From an uncultured Acidobacteriota bacterium (GTDB lineage: Bacteria > Acidobacteriota > Terriglobia > Terriglobales > Acidobacteriaceae), in assembly GCA_903832295.1 (NCBI GenBank), contig CAILAZ010000264.1:1-41386 (forward strand): a stretch of DNA of 41,386 nucleotides, in the 5' to 3' direction. Position 1 is the stretch's first letter. Each line of letters opens with the position of its first letter. Both the position numbers and the translations under genes were made by a program. Below the pieces are notes generated by a model. It did no database searches. It had not been told where the DNA came from and was given only the letters and a program-made list of their open reading frames with translations. Of this stretch, positions 7,488-15,256 are shown piece after piece.

Positions 7488-9020
7488 TTACGGGAGCATC
7501 TTACCCGTCTTAACATAACGCTCGTGGAAGCCGTGCGCTTCGTTAAGAATATGCGGCGTGTGCTGTCCGTTTCCCGGCTTGCGGGCACGGTCAAAGTAAT
7601 CCTGCAGCAGCGGTTTGTACTCCTCCGACGCGCAGTTCTCAATCACCAGTTTTGCCCGCTGCTTCGGAGACAGTCCGCGCAGATCCGCCAGTCCCTTGTC
7701 CGTCACCAGAACCTGGGTGTCGTGCTCCGTGTGATCCACGTGGCTCACCATCGGCACAATCGTGGAGATGGTCCCCTTCGCCGCCTGCGAAGGTGCCATA
7801 AAGATCGATAAATAGGCGTTCCGCGCGAAGTCGCCCGAGCCGCCGATCCCGTTCATGATCTTCGATCCCATGATGTGCGTCGAGTTCACATTGCCGTAAA
7901 TGTCGGCCTCGATCATCCCATTCATCGAGATCACTCCCAGCCGCCGGATAATGCCCGGGTTGTTGGAAATATCCTGCGTCCTCAGAACGATGCTGCGCCG
8001 GTAATTGCGAAGATCGCCATAGACTTCCTTGATCATTTCCGGTCCCAATGAGAACGACGTCGCCGAGGCCGAGATCATCTTGCCTGACTTGATCAACTCG
8101 ATCATCCCGTCCTGGATAACTTCCGTATAAGCGGTCAGATTCCGGAACTTGCCCTGCTCCAAACCGAAGAGCACAGCATTGGCAATATTGCCAACACCAG
8201 ACTGGAGCGGCAGCAGGTCCTCAGGCATACGCCCTTTCTTGACCTCCCACTCCAGAAACTCCAGGATGTGCCCTGCAATTTGTTTTGACGCCTTGTCCGG
8301 CTCCTTGAACGCCGTGTTGCGGTCCGGCGAATGCGTCTCAATTACCGCCACTACTTTCTCGATAGGAATATGCAAATACGGGCTGCCAATCCGCTGTCCC
8401 GCGCGCGTCAATGGAATTGGCTCGCGGCGCGGCGGTGCTTCCAGTCCGTAATAAATGTCGTGCATGCCTTCCAGGTCAATCGACTGCCATGAGTTCACTT
8501 CCAGAATCACCTGGTCGGCGCACTCCAGCCATGATTTGTTATTCCCCAGTGAGGTGGATGGAATCGCCCGCCCGTCCTCGTACACCGCGGCAACTTCCAC
8601 CACCGCCTTGTCCAGCTTTCCCAGGAAGCCATATTCCATGTACTGCGCCACGTGGCTCAGGTGGATGTCGATATATTCCATGTCGCCGTCGTTGATGCGC
8701 TTGCGCACCGCCGGATCGGACTGGTATGGCAACCGCACCTGCATCCCGTTCGCCGCCGCCAGCGCCCCGTCCAGTTCCGGCCCCGTCGAAGCTCCTGTGA
8801 ACACGCCAACACGCAACGGATCACCTTCCGCGCGTGCAGTCTCCATCCGCCGTGCCAGCGCTGTTGGAAACTCCTTCGGATACCCTGAGCCGGTGAAACC
8901 GCTCATCCCGATGTGGTCATTATTACGAATGAGAGCAGCCGCCTCATCAGCGGACATAATGCGGTCGCGCAACTCTGCATTCAGGACGCGATTCTTTGCA
9001 GCGGAAACGGTAGTAGACAT
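7488..9020 (-). CDS. Acetyl-CoA hydrolase / succinyl-CoA:acetate CoA-transferase family
   Basis: A 510-aa protein matching the Ach1/AarC/cat1 class of family I CoA-transferases. Typical regions are HIGMSGFTGSGYPKEFP near residue 35, the GVGNIANAVL glycine motif and YTEVIQDG (containing the presumed catalytic Glu that forms the acyl-CoA thioester). The C-terminal half has MNGIGGSGDFARNAYLS and HTEHDTQVLVTDKGLADLRG. The enzymes move CoA between acetate and succinate, or hydrolyse acetyl-CoA, in acetate and central carbon metabolism. Which reaction applies cannot be read from sequence. The open frame runs on to 9257, but the ATG at 9020, preceded by AGAAGGG, is the plausible start. Confidence 0.9.
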   Translation of the reverse strand: MSTTVSAAKNRVLNAELRDRIMSADEAAALIRNNDHIGMSGFTGSGYPKEFPTALARRMETARAEGDPLRVGVFTGASTGPELDGALAAANGMQVRLPYQSDPAVRKRINDGDMEYIDIHLSHVAQYMEYGFLGKLDKAVVEVAAVYEDGRAIPSTSLGNNKSWLECADQVILEVNSWQSIDLEGMHDIYYGLEAPPRREPIPLTRAGQRIGSPYLHIPIEKVVAVIETHSPDRNTAFKEPDKASKQIAGHILEFLEWEVKKGRMPEDLLPLQSGVGNIANAVLFGLEQGKFRNLTAYTEVIQDGMIELIKSGKMISASATSFSLGPEMIKEVYGDLRNYRRSIVLRTQDISNNPGIIRRLGVISMNGMIEADIYGNVNSTHIMGSKIMNGIGGSGDFARNAYLSIFMAPSQAAKGTISTIVPMVSHVDHTEHDTQVLVTDKGLADLRGLSPKQRAKLVIENCASEEYKPLLQDYFDRARKPGNGQHTPHILNEAHGFHERYVKTGKMLP

Positions 9021-9177
9021 GAGACCCTTCTGACATCCGTATAAAAATAAAGAAACAGTAATGAATTCAAGGCTAGGTCTCAGGGAGCGATTCGTCAACC
9101 GGAGTTTCGGCTGAGGGCAAAACAGGCGGGATTGGCAGGCGAAAACAGGAAAGCGGGGGGTGCCGCCTTCCTCGTTT

Positions 9178-9570
9178 CTATTTCTTGTTGAACCGAAGCG
9201 AAGCGGAGTTGATGCAATAGCGCAAGCCCGTCGGAGTCGGCCCATCCGGAAACACATGTCCCAGGTGTCCGCCGCAGCGCGAGCACGTTACTTCCGTGCG
9301 CACCATGCCGTGGCTGCGATCCTCGTGCTCCTCCACGTTCTCGCTCGTCAGCGGATCGTAAAAGCTCGGCCAGCCGCAGCCGGAGTCAAACTTCGTCTCC
9401 GAGGGGAACAACTCCAGTCCGCAGGCCGCGCACAGATACACTCCCGGCGTAGCCGTCTCCGTGTACTGTCCCGTGTAGGGCCGCTCCGTCCCCTTCTCCC
9501 GCAGTATGCGGTACTGCTCCGGTGTCAGTGATCGCCGCCACTCCTCATCGGACCTGCGTATCTTGTCCAT
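9178..9570 (-). CDS. msrB: Peptide-methionine (R)-S-oxide reductase
   Basis: The 130-aa enzyme repairs methionine-R-sulfoxide in proteins. It has the full MsrB fold: an N-terminal helix ([17 protein letters not shown]), the two structural zinc CxxC pairs (CAAC and CSRC), [20 protein letters not shown] and the catalytic RYCINSASL with the active Cys. No signal peptide, so cytosolic. The extra Cys in SGCGWPS corresponds to the position of a resolving Cys in many homologues. It stands alone between the CoA-transferase and cytochrome genes and shares their strand. Confidence 0.95.
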   Translation of the reverse strand: MDKIRRSDEEWRRSLTPEQYRILREKGTERPYTGQYTETATPGVYLCAACGLELFPSETKFDSGCGWPSFYDPLTSENVEEHEDRSHGMVRTEVTCSRCGGHLGHVFPDGPTPTGLRYCINSASLRFNKK

Positions 9571-9620
9571 GATCTCCTCGCCGTATTGATCCTTAGATGA
9601 AGGATACAGGCAAAACGCTG

Positions 9621-9644
9621 CGGGAGAGCCGGACAGCTCTCCCG
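9621..9644 (-). terminator. Hairpin after the cytochrome gene
   Basis: Perfect 9-bp stem (CGGGAGAGC / GCTCTCCCG) with a 6-nt loop, 21 bp downstream of the cytochrome stop on the minus strand. It is followed by a short T-rich stretch (GTTTTGCC). Confidence 0.65.
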
Positions 9645-9665
9645 CCTCTTCTTTCTGCCGTGACT

Positions 9666-10814
9666 TTAGTGTGCCGCCGCCTCGGTCGTCGCCGGCTTCT
9701 CAAACCTGCTGTCCTCAATCGCCGAACTGTCTCCGCTCTCCACCGCGTACGTCGCCCGCGAACTCGGCCGCGTCACCACCCACTTCATCGGAACCATCAC
9801 CCCGCCCGCCTTGCCATACTCCGTCACATCAATCTGTGTCGGATTCCGCCCCAGCGGCGTCTCCACGTAATACACCACCCGCACCAGCAGCTTCGTCCCC
9901 TGGTCAAAGTACAGCCGCACTGGAGGCTCGCCCGCTCTGCTTGCCGACAGTACGTTCACCGGCTTTCCGTTCACCGTCTCCGGCCTGCCCACGCGGAACT
10001 GCGCGTATCTCTTCTTGAAGTTCAGCGGAAACTCGAAGTCTGACTCCACTCGTGTCGCTTCCGCCTCGCCTGTGCTCATCTCCCGCGCATGCCGTCCCGG
10101 ATACGCCAGCCAGCCCGTGTGTCCATCAAACACCGTCGTCGCCGTTCCCTGCTTCAGTGCCAGCAACGCCGCCCGCTCGCCGTTCGCCCGCGTATAGCTC
10201 TCAAACTTCACTGCCTCCGGACCGCCCATGCTCACCAGGCCCTTTTCCGTCCGCGACGTCACCTTCGCCAGCTCTGCCTCGCCGCCCGCCGCCTTGTAAT
10301 ACTCATCCAGGTACTCTGCCGGCGTCGCCACCTGCGGAGCCTTGTGCGCGCCATGTTCGTGCTCCGGCTCCACGATTGCCGCTCCCAGCTCTGGCACCGT
10401 CGGCACCGCCGCCGGATGTTGGGCCCCATGATGGCAGGAGTTGCACGTCACCTCGCGCTTCCCCTTGAAGTGCCCCTTGTTGATCCCCTCCTGCATCGCG
10501 ATCATCTCGCGCGCCGTCGTCTTCTCGTCCTTCGTGTCTTTTTCAAACGCATTGTCTTCGTGGCAGAAGCTGCAACTCACTCCCAGCGACGACGACATGA
10601 ACTGCATCGTCGGAATCAACTGGCTCGCCGGCTGTCCCTTCAGCGACTTGATGTTCTTATAGACCTCTTCGGCCAGCTTTCCCTTTGCCGCCTCAGCCGC
10701 CTTGGGCTGCTGCGCTCCGGCCACAACCACCGCCGCAAGAGAAAACACAATGGCAGCGCCCGCAATCACGGCCCGCCCACGGAAACCACCTAACCGCCTC
10801 AACCAAACTTTCAT
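9666..10814 (-). CDS. Exported di-haem cytochrome c (reaction-centre cytochrome-like) with extra C-terminal domain
   Basis: The 382-aa protein has a basic N-terminus and hydrophobic signal or anchor segment (about 16-38). Its N-terminal part carries two haem c motifs, CSFCH (C81-H85) and CNSCH (C124-H128), with Met residues in PTMQFM (M70, M73) as possible axial ligands. This resembles the cytochrome subunit of photosynthetic reaction centres, a cytochrome class common in non-phototrophic acidobacteria. After a His/Ala-rich linker, residues about 165-370 form a separate beta-rich domain ([32 protein letters not shown]) resembling outer-membrane lipoprotein-sorting folds. It probably acts in periplasmic electron transfer. 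The ATG at 10814 follows a GGGGAGAA ribosome site and is preferred over the in-frame GTG at 10826. Confidence 0.82.
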   Translation of the reverse strand: MKVWLRRLGGFRGRAVIAGAAIVFSLAAVVVAGAQQPKAAEAAKGKLAEEVYKNIKSLKGQPASQLIPTMQFMSSSLGVSCSFCHEDNAFEKDTKDEKTTAREMIAMQEGINKGHFKGKREVTCNSCHHGAQHPAAVPTVPELGAAIVEPEHEHGAHKAPQVATPAEYLDEYYKAAGGEAELAKVTSRTEKGLVSMGGPEAVKFESYTRANGERAALLALKQGTATTVFDGHTGWLAYPGRHAREMSTGEAEATRVESDFEFPLNFKKRYAQFRVGRPETVNGKPVNVLSASRAGEPPVRLYFDQGTKLLVRVVYYVETPLGRNPTQIDVTEYGKAGGVMVPMKWVVTRPSSRATYAVESGDSSAIEDSRFEKPATTEAAAH

Positions 10815-11120
10815 GATTCTCCCCACGAGAAACGATTAGGAAAGCCTACAGCAAGACGCGAGAAGCTGAAAGCCGCCCGCTTGAAACTTTACACACCCCG
10901 CCCAATATTCACGGGGCCGCAACCTGCGTATGGTTCCCGTAGTTGCGAAGGTGGAACTAGGTAAACGCCGGGTGCCCACCTTCACGCCCTACCATTCTGC
11001 GTCAAGGTGGGATGTAGCGCAGTCCATCCCTCCAGCATTCGGCTATTTACAGTCGCCCCACGCTGACCCCCGGAACCTAAGTCCACGCCCTCCCGCGCTG
11101 CTCCCGCGTTACAATCCCCC
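10815..11120. other. Intergenic region, 306 bp
   Basis: Divergent region between the cytochrome gene (minus) and the 67-aa gene (plus). It holds the cytochrome ribosome site at its left end and, at 11110-11115, a TACAAT -10-like box only 5 nt before the ATG at 11121. I see no convincing gene, RNA or repeat in the rest. An open frame starting at 10930 has shadow-like composition. Confidence 0.5.
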
Positions 11121-11324
11121 ATGGCAAATTTATCGTTGGTCTATGGTCTGCGCTTGCTTCCCGCCGGAGAGCTCAAGGAAGTTGGCTCTGGCGATATCAC
11201 TCTCAACAGCGGGCGCCACGAGCGCGTCACCCTTCACCTTCTCGAAGGCAGCAAGGAAGAAATCGAGGCCCAGCTCCGCCAGAGCATCGACGCATTCTTC
11301 GATATCTATCCCGAAATCCAGTAG
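11121..11324 (+). CDS. 67-aa hypothetical protein
   Basis: A short soluble protein with a beta-rich first half (LSLVYGLRLLPAGELKEVG, ERVTLHLLEG) and a helical second half (SKEEIEAQLRQSIDAFFDIYPEIQ). There is no signal peptide or transmembrane segment. No ribosome site precedes the ATG. Instead TACAAT lies 5 nt upstream, compatible with a leaderless or near-leaderless message. It ends 15 bp before the stop of the convergent gene at 11340. Codon composition matches its neighbours. No family recognised. Confidence 0.6.
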   Translation: MANLSLVYGLRLLPAGELKEVGSGDITLNSGRHERVTLHLLEGSKEEIEAQLRQSIDAFFDIYPEIQ

Positions 11325-11339
11325 CCCGGCAATCCGCCG

Positions 11340-11768
11340 CTATGGCCAGTCTTCCACCGGACGCAGCTCCAGTTCCTCCACCCCGAGAAACGCGTACGCC
11401 TCTGCCACCGTGCGCACAATCTCTATCGGGTACGGATGCTTCGAGCCCAGGATCTCAAACATTCGTGACATCCCGAACGACACATCGTCGGGAGCCACTA
11501 CCACCCTGGTAAAGCCCTCTCTAAGCTGCGGCACGCTCGATGCCAGCTGTCGCACCGCCTGCGAGGAAACCCCCGCCAGCGTCACCCCGCCAAGGTCCGT
11601 CACTCCCACCCGGAACTCGCCGTGCGCCCGTACCCACTCGCGCAATTGTTGAAACGTCCCCAGGAACTCCGCGTCGTCCACTTCCCCCTCAAAGCGCAGC
11701 CAAAGGATCCGCCGCCCCTCGTCCAGTCTCAGCAATGCACCCACTCGCCATCTCCCGTCGGTCCACAC
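11340..11768 (-). CDS. STAS/SpoIIAA-like hypothetical protein
   Basis: A 142-aa soluble protein starting with GTG at 11768, with GGAG about 9 nt upstream. The alternating strands and helices (RILWLRFEGEVDDAEFLGTF, RVGVTDLGGVTLAGVSSQAVRQLA, TRVVVAPDDVSFGMSRMFEIL) resemble the SpoIIAA-like or SEC14/STAS fold found in many single-domain bacterial proteins. There, a conserved Asp and Ser/Thr in the DxxGV region can be regulatory; here it reads TDLGGVTLAG. No partner kinase or phosphatase gene is adjacent. The fold call is by pattern and uncertain. Confidence 0.6.
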   Translation of the reverse strand: MWTDGRWRVGALLRLDEGRRILWLRFEGEVDDAEFLGTFQQLREWVRAHGEFRVGVTDLGGVTLAGVSSQAVRQLASSVPQLREGFTRVVVAPDDVSFGMSRMFEILGSKHPYPIEIVRTVAEAYAFLGVEELELRPVEDWP

Positions 11769-11945
11769 TGTTAAATCTCCGACACAAAAATCCTAGCAGG
11801 CGCGGCGCTAACTTTCTCCTCCTAATCCGGCCGACCCATCCCTTCATTCAAAAGAACTTCCGCTCTCTGCCGCATCAGGAAAAATATCTCCAGGAAATAT
11901 TTCCAAATCGCACCCTTCAAAACTCTCAGGCCTCCCAACCATGCG

Positions 11946-12485
11946 CTACCCGCTCGCTGACTCCCGGCTTTTCAAAATTCGCACAATCGCCGTCAGCGTC
12001 TTCCAGTTGCGTGTGGTTGCCTTCGCGCCGCACAATCGGTCGATCTGCCCCAGGTACCCAATCGTCTTCATATGCCTGCGGTACTCGCCAAAGACAAATT
12101 TCTTATCTTGCGCAATCAGTCGCACCAGCCATTCTCCCTCTGCCGGAAGCACAATCGGCAACTTGGATCGGACGCCTCCAGCCTCCAGCAGAATGCTGAC
12201 GAAGCGAACCACGTCAGGCAGCGGCGGTTCAGTTCCAAACGGATTCCTTTCCGCCAACCGGACGAGATCGCTGCCCTCGCAACAGGCAATCTCCGCTGTA
12301 AATGGAAGTCTCCGCAGTAACTCCGCGCGGAACCTCCCAGCATCCCCTGGACTCCATGCGATAAACGTCCCCGCCGCCCCCACATTCACCACCTCGTAGG
12401 CGCTCAACTCCCGTGCATAGACGCTGGGGCGAAATGTCTTGTGCCCACCAACGTTAACGCCTCGGAGAAAGATAACGAGTGCCAT
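11946..12485 (-). CDS. DUF1697 family protein
   Basis: A 179-aa soluble protein with the DUF1697 hallmark N-terminus, MALVIFLRGVNVGG, followed by the YEVVNVGAAGTFI region, where this family has its conserved 'V.TYI.SGNv' segment. The C-terminal half has the typical GEYRRHMKTIGYLGQIDRLCGAKATTRNWKTLTAI block, where the TRNW.T sequence is diagnostic. The biochemical role of the family is unknown. The frame opens further upstream to 12545, but the ATG at 12485 gives the family-length protein. Confidence 0.85.
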   Translation of the reverse strand: MALVIFLRGVNVGGHKTFRPSVYARELSAYEVVNVGAAGTFIAWSPGDAGRFRAELLRRLPFTAEIACCEGSDLVRLAERNPFGTEPPLPDVVRFVSILLEAGGVRSKLPIVLPAEGEWLVRLIAQDKKFVFGEYRRHMKTIGYLGQIDRLCGAKATTRNWKTLTAIVRILKSRESASG

Positions 12486-12566
12486 ATCGGATACCGAAAA
12501 CCGCCTCACCACTAGGGTCGGCAGCTTGGGCCGGAGTGACCTCAATACAATCGCTTCTATCGAAGC

Positions 12567-12857
12567 CTACAGGTGGAGGAAGAATACGGGCGAAGCAGCC
12601 GCCAGCGCCGCAACCGCTTGCAGCCCCAGGATCCGCAGCGTGGGCCCTGGATTTCTCGGAAGCCAGCGGACGGCAAAGAACGCCATGACTGGCACTTGTC
12701 CAACCATGAGGATCTGAAACAGGTGGGCGGCCGTTCCCTCATCGGCTTCGGGGGCAACGCCGAACAGGGCCACGTGACAGAGCACAATGGCCAGGGCGAG
12801 AAGCGACATCACGATAGGAAGCCAGGCACTGATCTGCTTGAGCCTTACTGTGGGCAT
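12567..12857 (-). CDS. 96-aa three-helix membrane protein
   Basis: The product has three hydrophobic segments (about 11-33, 47-64 and 74-94) separated by short loops, one acidic (APEADEGTAA) and one basic (RWLPRNPGP). No signal peptide cleavage site is apparent. It lies just upstream of the DUF1697 gene on the same strand, 81 bp away, so they might be co-transcribed. I do not recognise a family. Membrane-protein-like composition and an absence of any better frame support it as real. Confidence 0.55.
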   Translation of the reverse strand: MPTVRLKQISAWLPIVMSLLALAIVLCHVALFGVAPEADEGTAAHLFQILMVGQVPVMAFFAVRWLPRNPGPTLRILGLQAVAALAAASPVFFLHL

Positions 12858-13057
12858 CCGATGCTCTCCAGAATCTCCTCACTTGGATGCGCTGTGCTCC
12901 GCTTGCGTCGCAGCAAACAATCTCCACGCCGACTCCCGCACGCCTCCCACCAGACCTTCCCTCTCCCCTCCAACAACCATCCAGCTCTCCTCGGATTCCA
13001 AATGCCTGATACCCCGCTCTCAGGGAATCGCCGTACAATACTGCTTTGGAGGAACTC

Positions 13058-13705
13058 ATGTCCTGGTCCCGCCGCATGGCCCGCCTGCTTCCCGTCTTCG
13101 CATTGATCGCCCTCTGCGCATCCTGCTCGGACTTCTGGGTCTCTGAGAATTCCATTGACCATGTCGCCGTCGCGCCCTCGGCCCTCCTGCTCAAGAAAGG
13201 TGACACCGTAAGCCTCACCGCTCAGACCGTCACCGTCGGCGGAACCACCACCGACGTCACCACCACTGCCAAATGGGCTACCTCTCCCGCTACCTCTACC
13301 GTGGCCTCTGTCACTACCGCCGGAAAGGTCACCATCCTCACCGCCGGATCTGTTGCCATCACCGCCGCCTCCGGAGGTCAGACCGGAACCGCCAACATCC
13401 TCGCCGCCGCCGCCACCCTGCCAGCCACCTTCGAGGTGCGCTATAACTCCGGCTCCACCAACATTGCCCACGGGACCACCTTCAAGGTCAGCGCCTGGGG
13501 CGCCGTCGATAGCGGTGCGAGCCAGGACCTCTCGACCTACGTCTCCTGGACCAGCGGAAACACCAGCTACGCCACCGTGGACACCAACGGCAATGTCACC
13601 GTGCTCAGCACCGCAACCGTCGGGGCCACCTTCACCATCAACGCCAGTTCCACCACCTCCTCCGGCGGAACCATCACCGGAAGCACGACCTTCACCATCA
13701 CCTAA
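13058..13705 (+). CDS. Lipoprotein with bacterial Ig-like (BIG2) repeats
   Basis: The 215-aa protein starts at the ATG at 13058 behind a TTGGAGGAA ribosome site. The upstream in-frame ATG at 13046 overlaps that site and is rejected. An N-terminal hydrophobic segment ends in LCASCSD, a possible lipobox, so it may be anchored to a membrane. The mature part has two BIG2-like units: IDHVAVAPSALLLKKGDTVSL with VASVTTAGKVTILTAGSVAIT, and FEVRYNSGSTNIAHGTTFKV with YATVDTNGNVTVLSTATVGA. It is very rich in Thr, Ser and Ala. Ig-like lipoproteins are usually surface or adhesion modules; no enzymatic motif is seen. Confidence 0.78.
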   Translation: MSWSRRMARLLPVFALIALCASCSDFWVSENSIDHVAVAPSALLLKKGDTVSLTAQTVTVGGTTTDVTTTAKWATSPATSTVASVTTAGKVTILTAGSVAITAASGGQTGTANILAAAATLPATFEVRYNSGSTNIAHGTTFKVSAWGAVDSGASQDLSTYVSWTSGNTSYATVDTNGNVTVLSTATVGATFTINASSTTSSGGTITGSTTFTIT

Positions 13706-13872
13706 ACGGCCTCAGCTTGCCGCAAGCTTCCCTCCGCGGCAAGCCTTCCCATTCCGGACTCGCGCCCCTGCCCGCCCACCCCCGCCCCTGCGCCAGCTTT
13801 CCTGCTGATGTACAATTTCCAGGACGGCCTTCGGGCCAAATCTCGCATTTATACCGGAAAATTACAGAAATC

Positions 13873-14964
13873 ATGGCTGAAATCAGAAAGATTGGAATCT
13901 GCACAGGCGGGGGAGACTGCCCCGGCCTCAACGCTGTCATCCGCGGCGCGGTGAAAACCGCAATTCTCAAATATCGCTATGAAGTCATCGGAATCCGTGA
14001 CGGCTTCGACGGCCTCATCTGGCCCGAAAAGAGCCGTCCGCTCCTGCTCAACGACGTCAGCGGAATCCTCCCGCGCGGCGGAACCATCCTCGGAACCACC
14101 AACCGCGGAAACCCCTTCGCCTATCGCATCAATCATGAAGGGCAGGAGTCCGTCCGCGACTTCTCCGGCGAAGTCATCAAGAACGCCAAGGCCCTCGGCC
14201 TCGATGCCCTCATCGTCATCGGCGGCGACGGAACCCAGAAGATTGGCCTTGACCTCGCCGCCAAGGGACTCCCCGTTGTCGGCGTCCCCAAGACCATTGA
14301 CAACGATCTCTCCGCCACCGACGTCACCTTCGGCTTTGACTCCGCCATTCACGTCGCCACCGATGCCATCGACCGCATCCACACCACCGCCGAATCCCAC
14401 CACCGCATCATGATCGTCGAAGTCATGGGACGCGACGCCGGATGGATCGCCCTTCACGCCGGAATCGCCGGCGGTGCCCACATCATCCTCGTGCCTGAAA
14501 TTCCATTCAGCATCGAGAGCGTCTGCTCCTACATCAGCCAGCGCAGCATCTTTGGCAAAAAGTACACCATCATCTCGCTCGCCGAGGGCATCACCGTCCC
14601 CGAGGAGATCCGCCAGGACTGCATCCGGCGCTACGGCTCCATCCCCAAAGGCATCAGCGTCGGCAACCTCATCGGCGAAGCCATCGCCTCCGAATCCGGC
14701 AAGGAAGTGCGCGTCACCGTCCTTGGACACACCCAGCGCGGCGGTTCGCCCTCTCCCTATGACCGCATCCTCAGCACCCGCTTCGGCGTCGCCGCCGTCG
14801 ATCTCATCGCCCAGCGCGGCTTCCTTAAAATGGTCGCCCTCCGCGGAGGCCGCATCGAGTTCGTCGATATCGCCGAGGCCATCGGAAAAATGAAAGCCGT
14901 CGATCCCAAGGGCGAGCTCGTCAATACCGCCCGCTCCGTCGGAATCCACTTCGGCGAGGAGTAA
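13873..14964 (+). CDS. pfkA: 6-phosphofructokinase (phosphoryl donor uncertain)
   Basis: The 363-aa enzyme phosphorylates fructose 6-phosphate in glycolysis. It begins MAEIRKIGICTGGGDCPGLN, the glycine-rich donor site. It also has GGDGTQ (about residue 115), the catalytic PKTIDND, MGRDAGWIAL and HTQRGGSPSPYDR. At the two donor-selecting positions, it has Gly in GGDG (ATP type) and Lys in PKTIDND (shared with PPi enzymes). Such Gly/Lys enzymes form a separate clade, in which many use ATP. The longer frame from 13717 is rejected because similarity starts at 13873. A hairpin follows 19 bp after the stop. Confidence 0.93.
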   Translation: MAEIRKIGICTGGGDCPGLNAVIRGAVKTAILKYRYEVIGIRDGFDGLIWPEKSRPLLLNDVSGILPRGGTILGTTNRGNPFAYRINHEGQESVRDFSGEVIKNAKALGLDALIVIGGDGTQKIGLDLAAKGLPVVGVPKTIDNDLSATDVTFGFDSAIHVATDAIDRIHTTAESHHRIMIVEVMGRDAGWIALHAGIAGGAHIILVPEIPFSIESVCSYISQRSIFGKKYTIISLAEGITVPEEIRQDCIRRYGSIPKGISVGNLIGEAIASESGKEVRVTVLGHTQRGGSPSPYDRILSTRFGVAAVDLIAQRGFLKMVALRGGRIEFVDIAEAIGKMKAVDPKGELVNTARSVGIHFGEE

Positions 14965-14983
14965 TTTTCCTCTTCGCTACCGC

Positions 14984-15005
14984 ACCCGGCCCAAACGGGC
15001 CGGGT
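14984..15005 (+). terminator. Hairpin after pfkA
   Basis: Perfect 9-bp GC-rich stem (ACCCGGCCC / GGGCCGGGT) with an AAAC loop, without a downstream T tract. It is probably a terminator or an mRNA 3'-end stabiliser. Confidence 0.65.
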
Positions 15006-15202
15006 GATTCCATCTGCGCCCCGGACTAAGTAGATTTCGAGCCTCGGCTCAGGTCCCTGATCCGCGCCCTGACCATTGGCAACTCAGAAATCGCTCTCCC
15101 GTAAAGTAGTTAACCGATTCGTCAATCGTTCCGGACCTGCCTCAACCATTCACTACTCCGGCACTCCCCCCTCCTTCAACCATTCACCTCCTGGTGAATC
15201 GT

Positions 15203-15231
15203 TTCGTCCCCTGCGCCCCGTGGTTTATAGT
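15203..15231 (+). promoter_or_regulatory. Sigma-70-like promoter of the SH3 lipoprotein gene
   Basis: TTCGTC, a 17-bp spacer, then TATAGT. A start site near 15238 would give a leader of about 19 nt to the TTG at 15257, which has GGAAGAG at a good distance. This is pattern matching only. Confidence 0.5.
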
Positions 15232-15256
15232 GGAGTTTCACCCGGAAGAGAAGCCC

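Noticed and set aside
10930-11652. 240-codon plus-strand frame
   Set aside because: Spans the cytochrome/67-aa gene boundary and the antisense of the STAS-like gene, with Ser/Pro/Arg-rich shadow composition.
13849-14949. 366-codon minus-strand frame opposite pfkA (and similar long frames opposite hox and hyp genes)
   Set aside because: High-GC antisense shadows; the plus-strand frames carry full catalytic motifs.
15144-15190. Short direct repeats TCAACCATTCAC upstream of the SH3 lipoprotein gene
   Set aside because: Only two short copies without symmetry or a regular array; not a CRISPR and probably chance.
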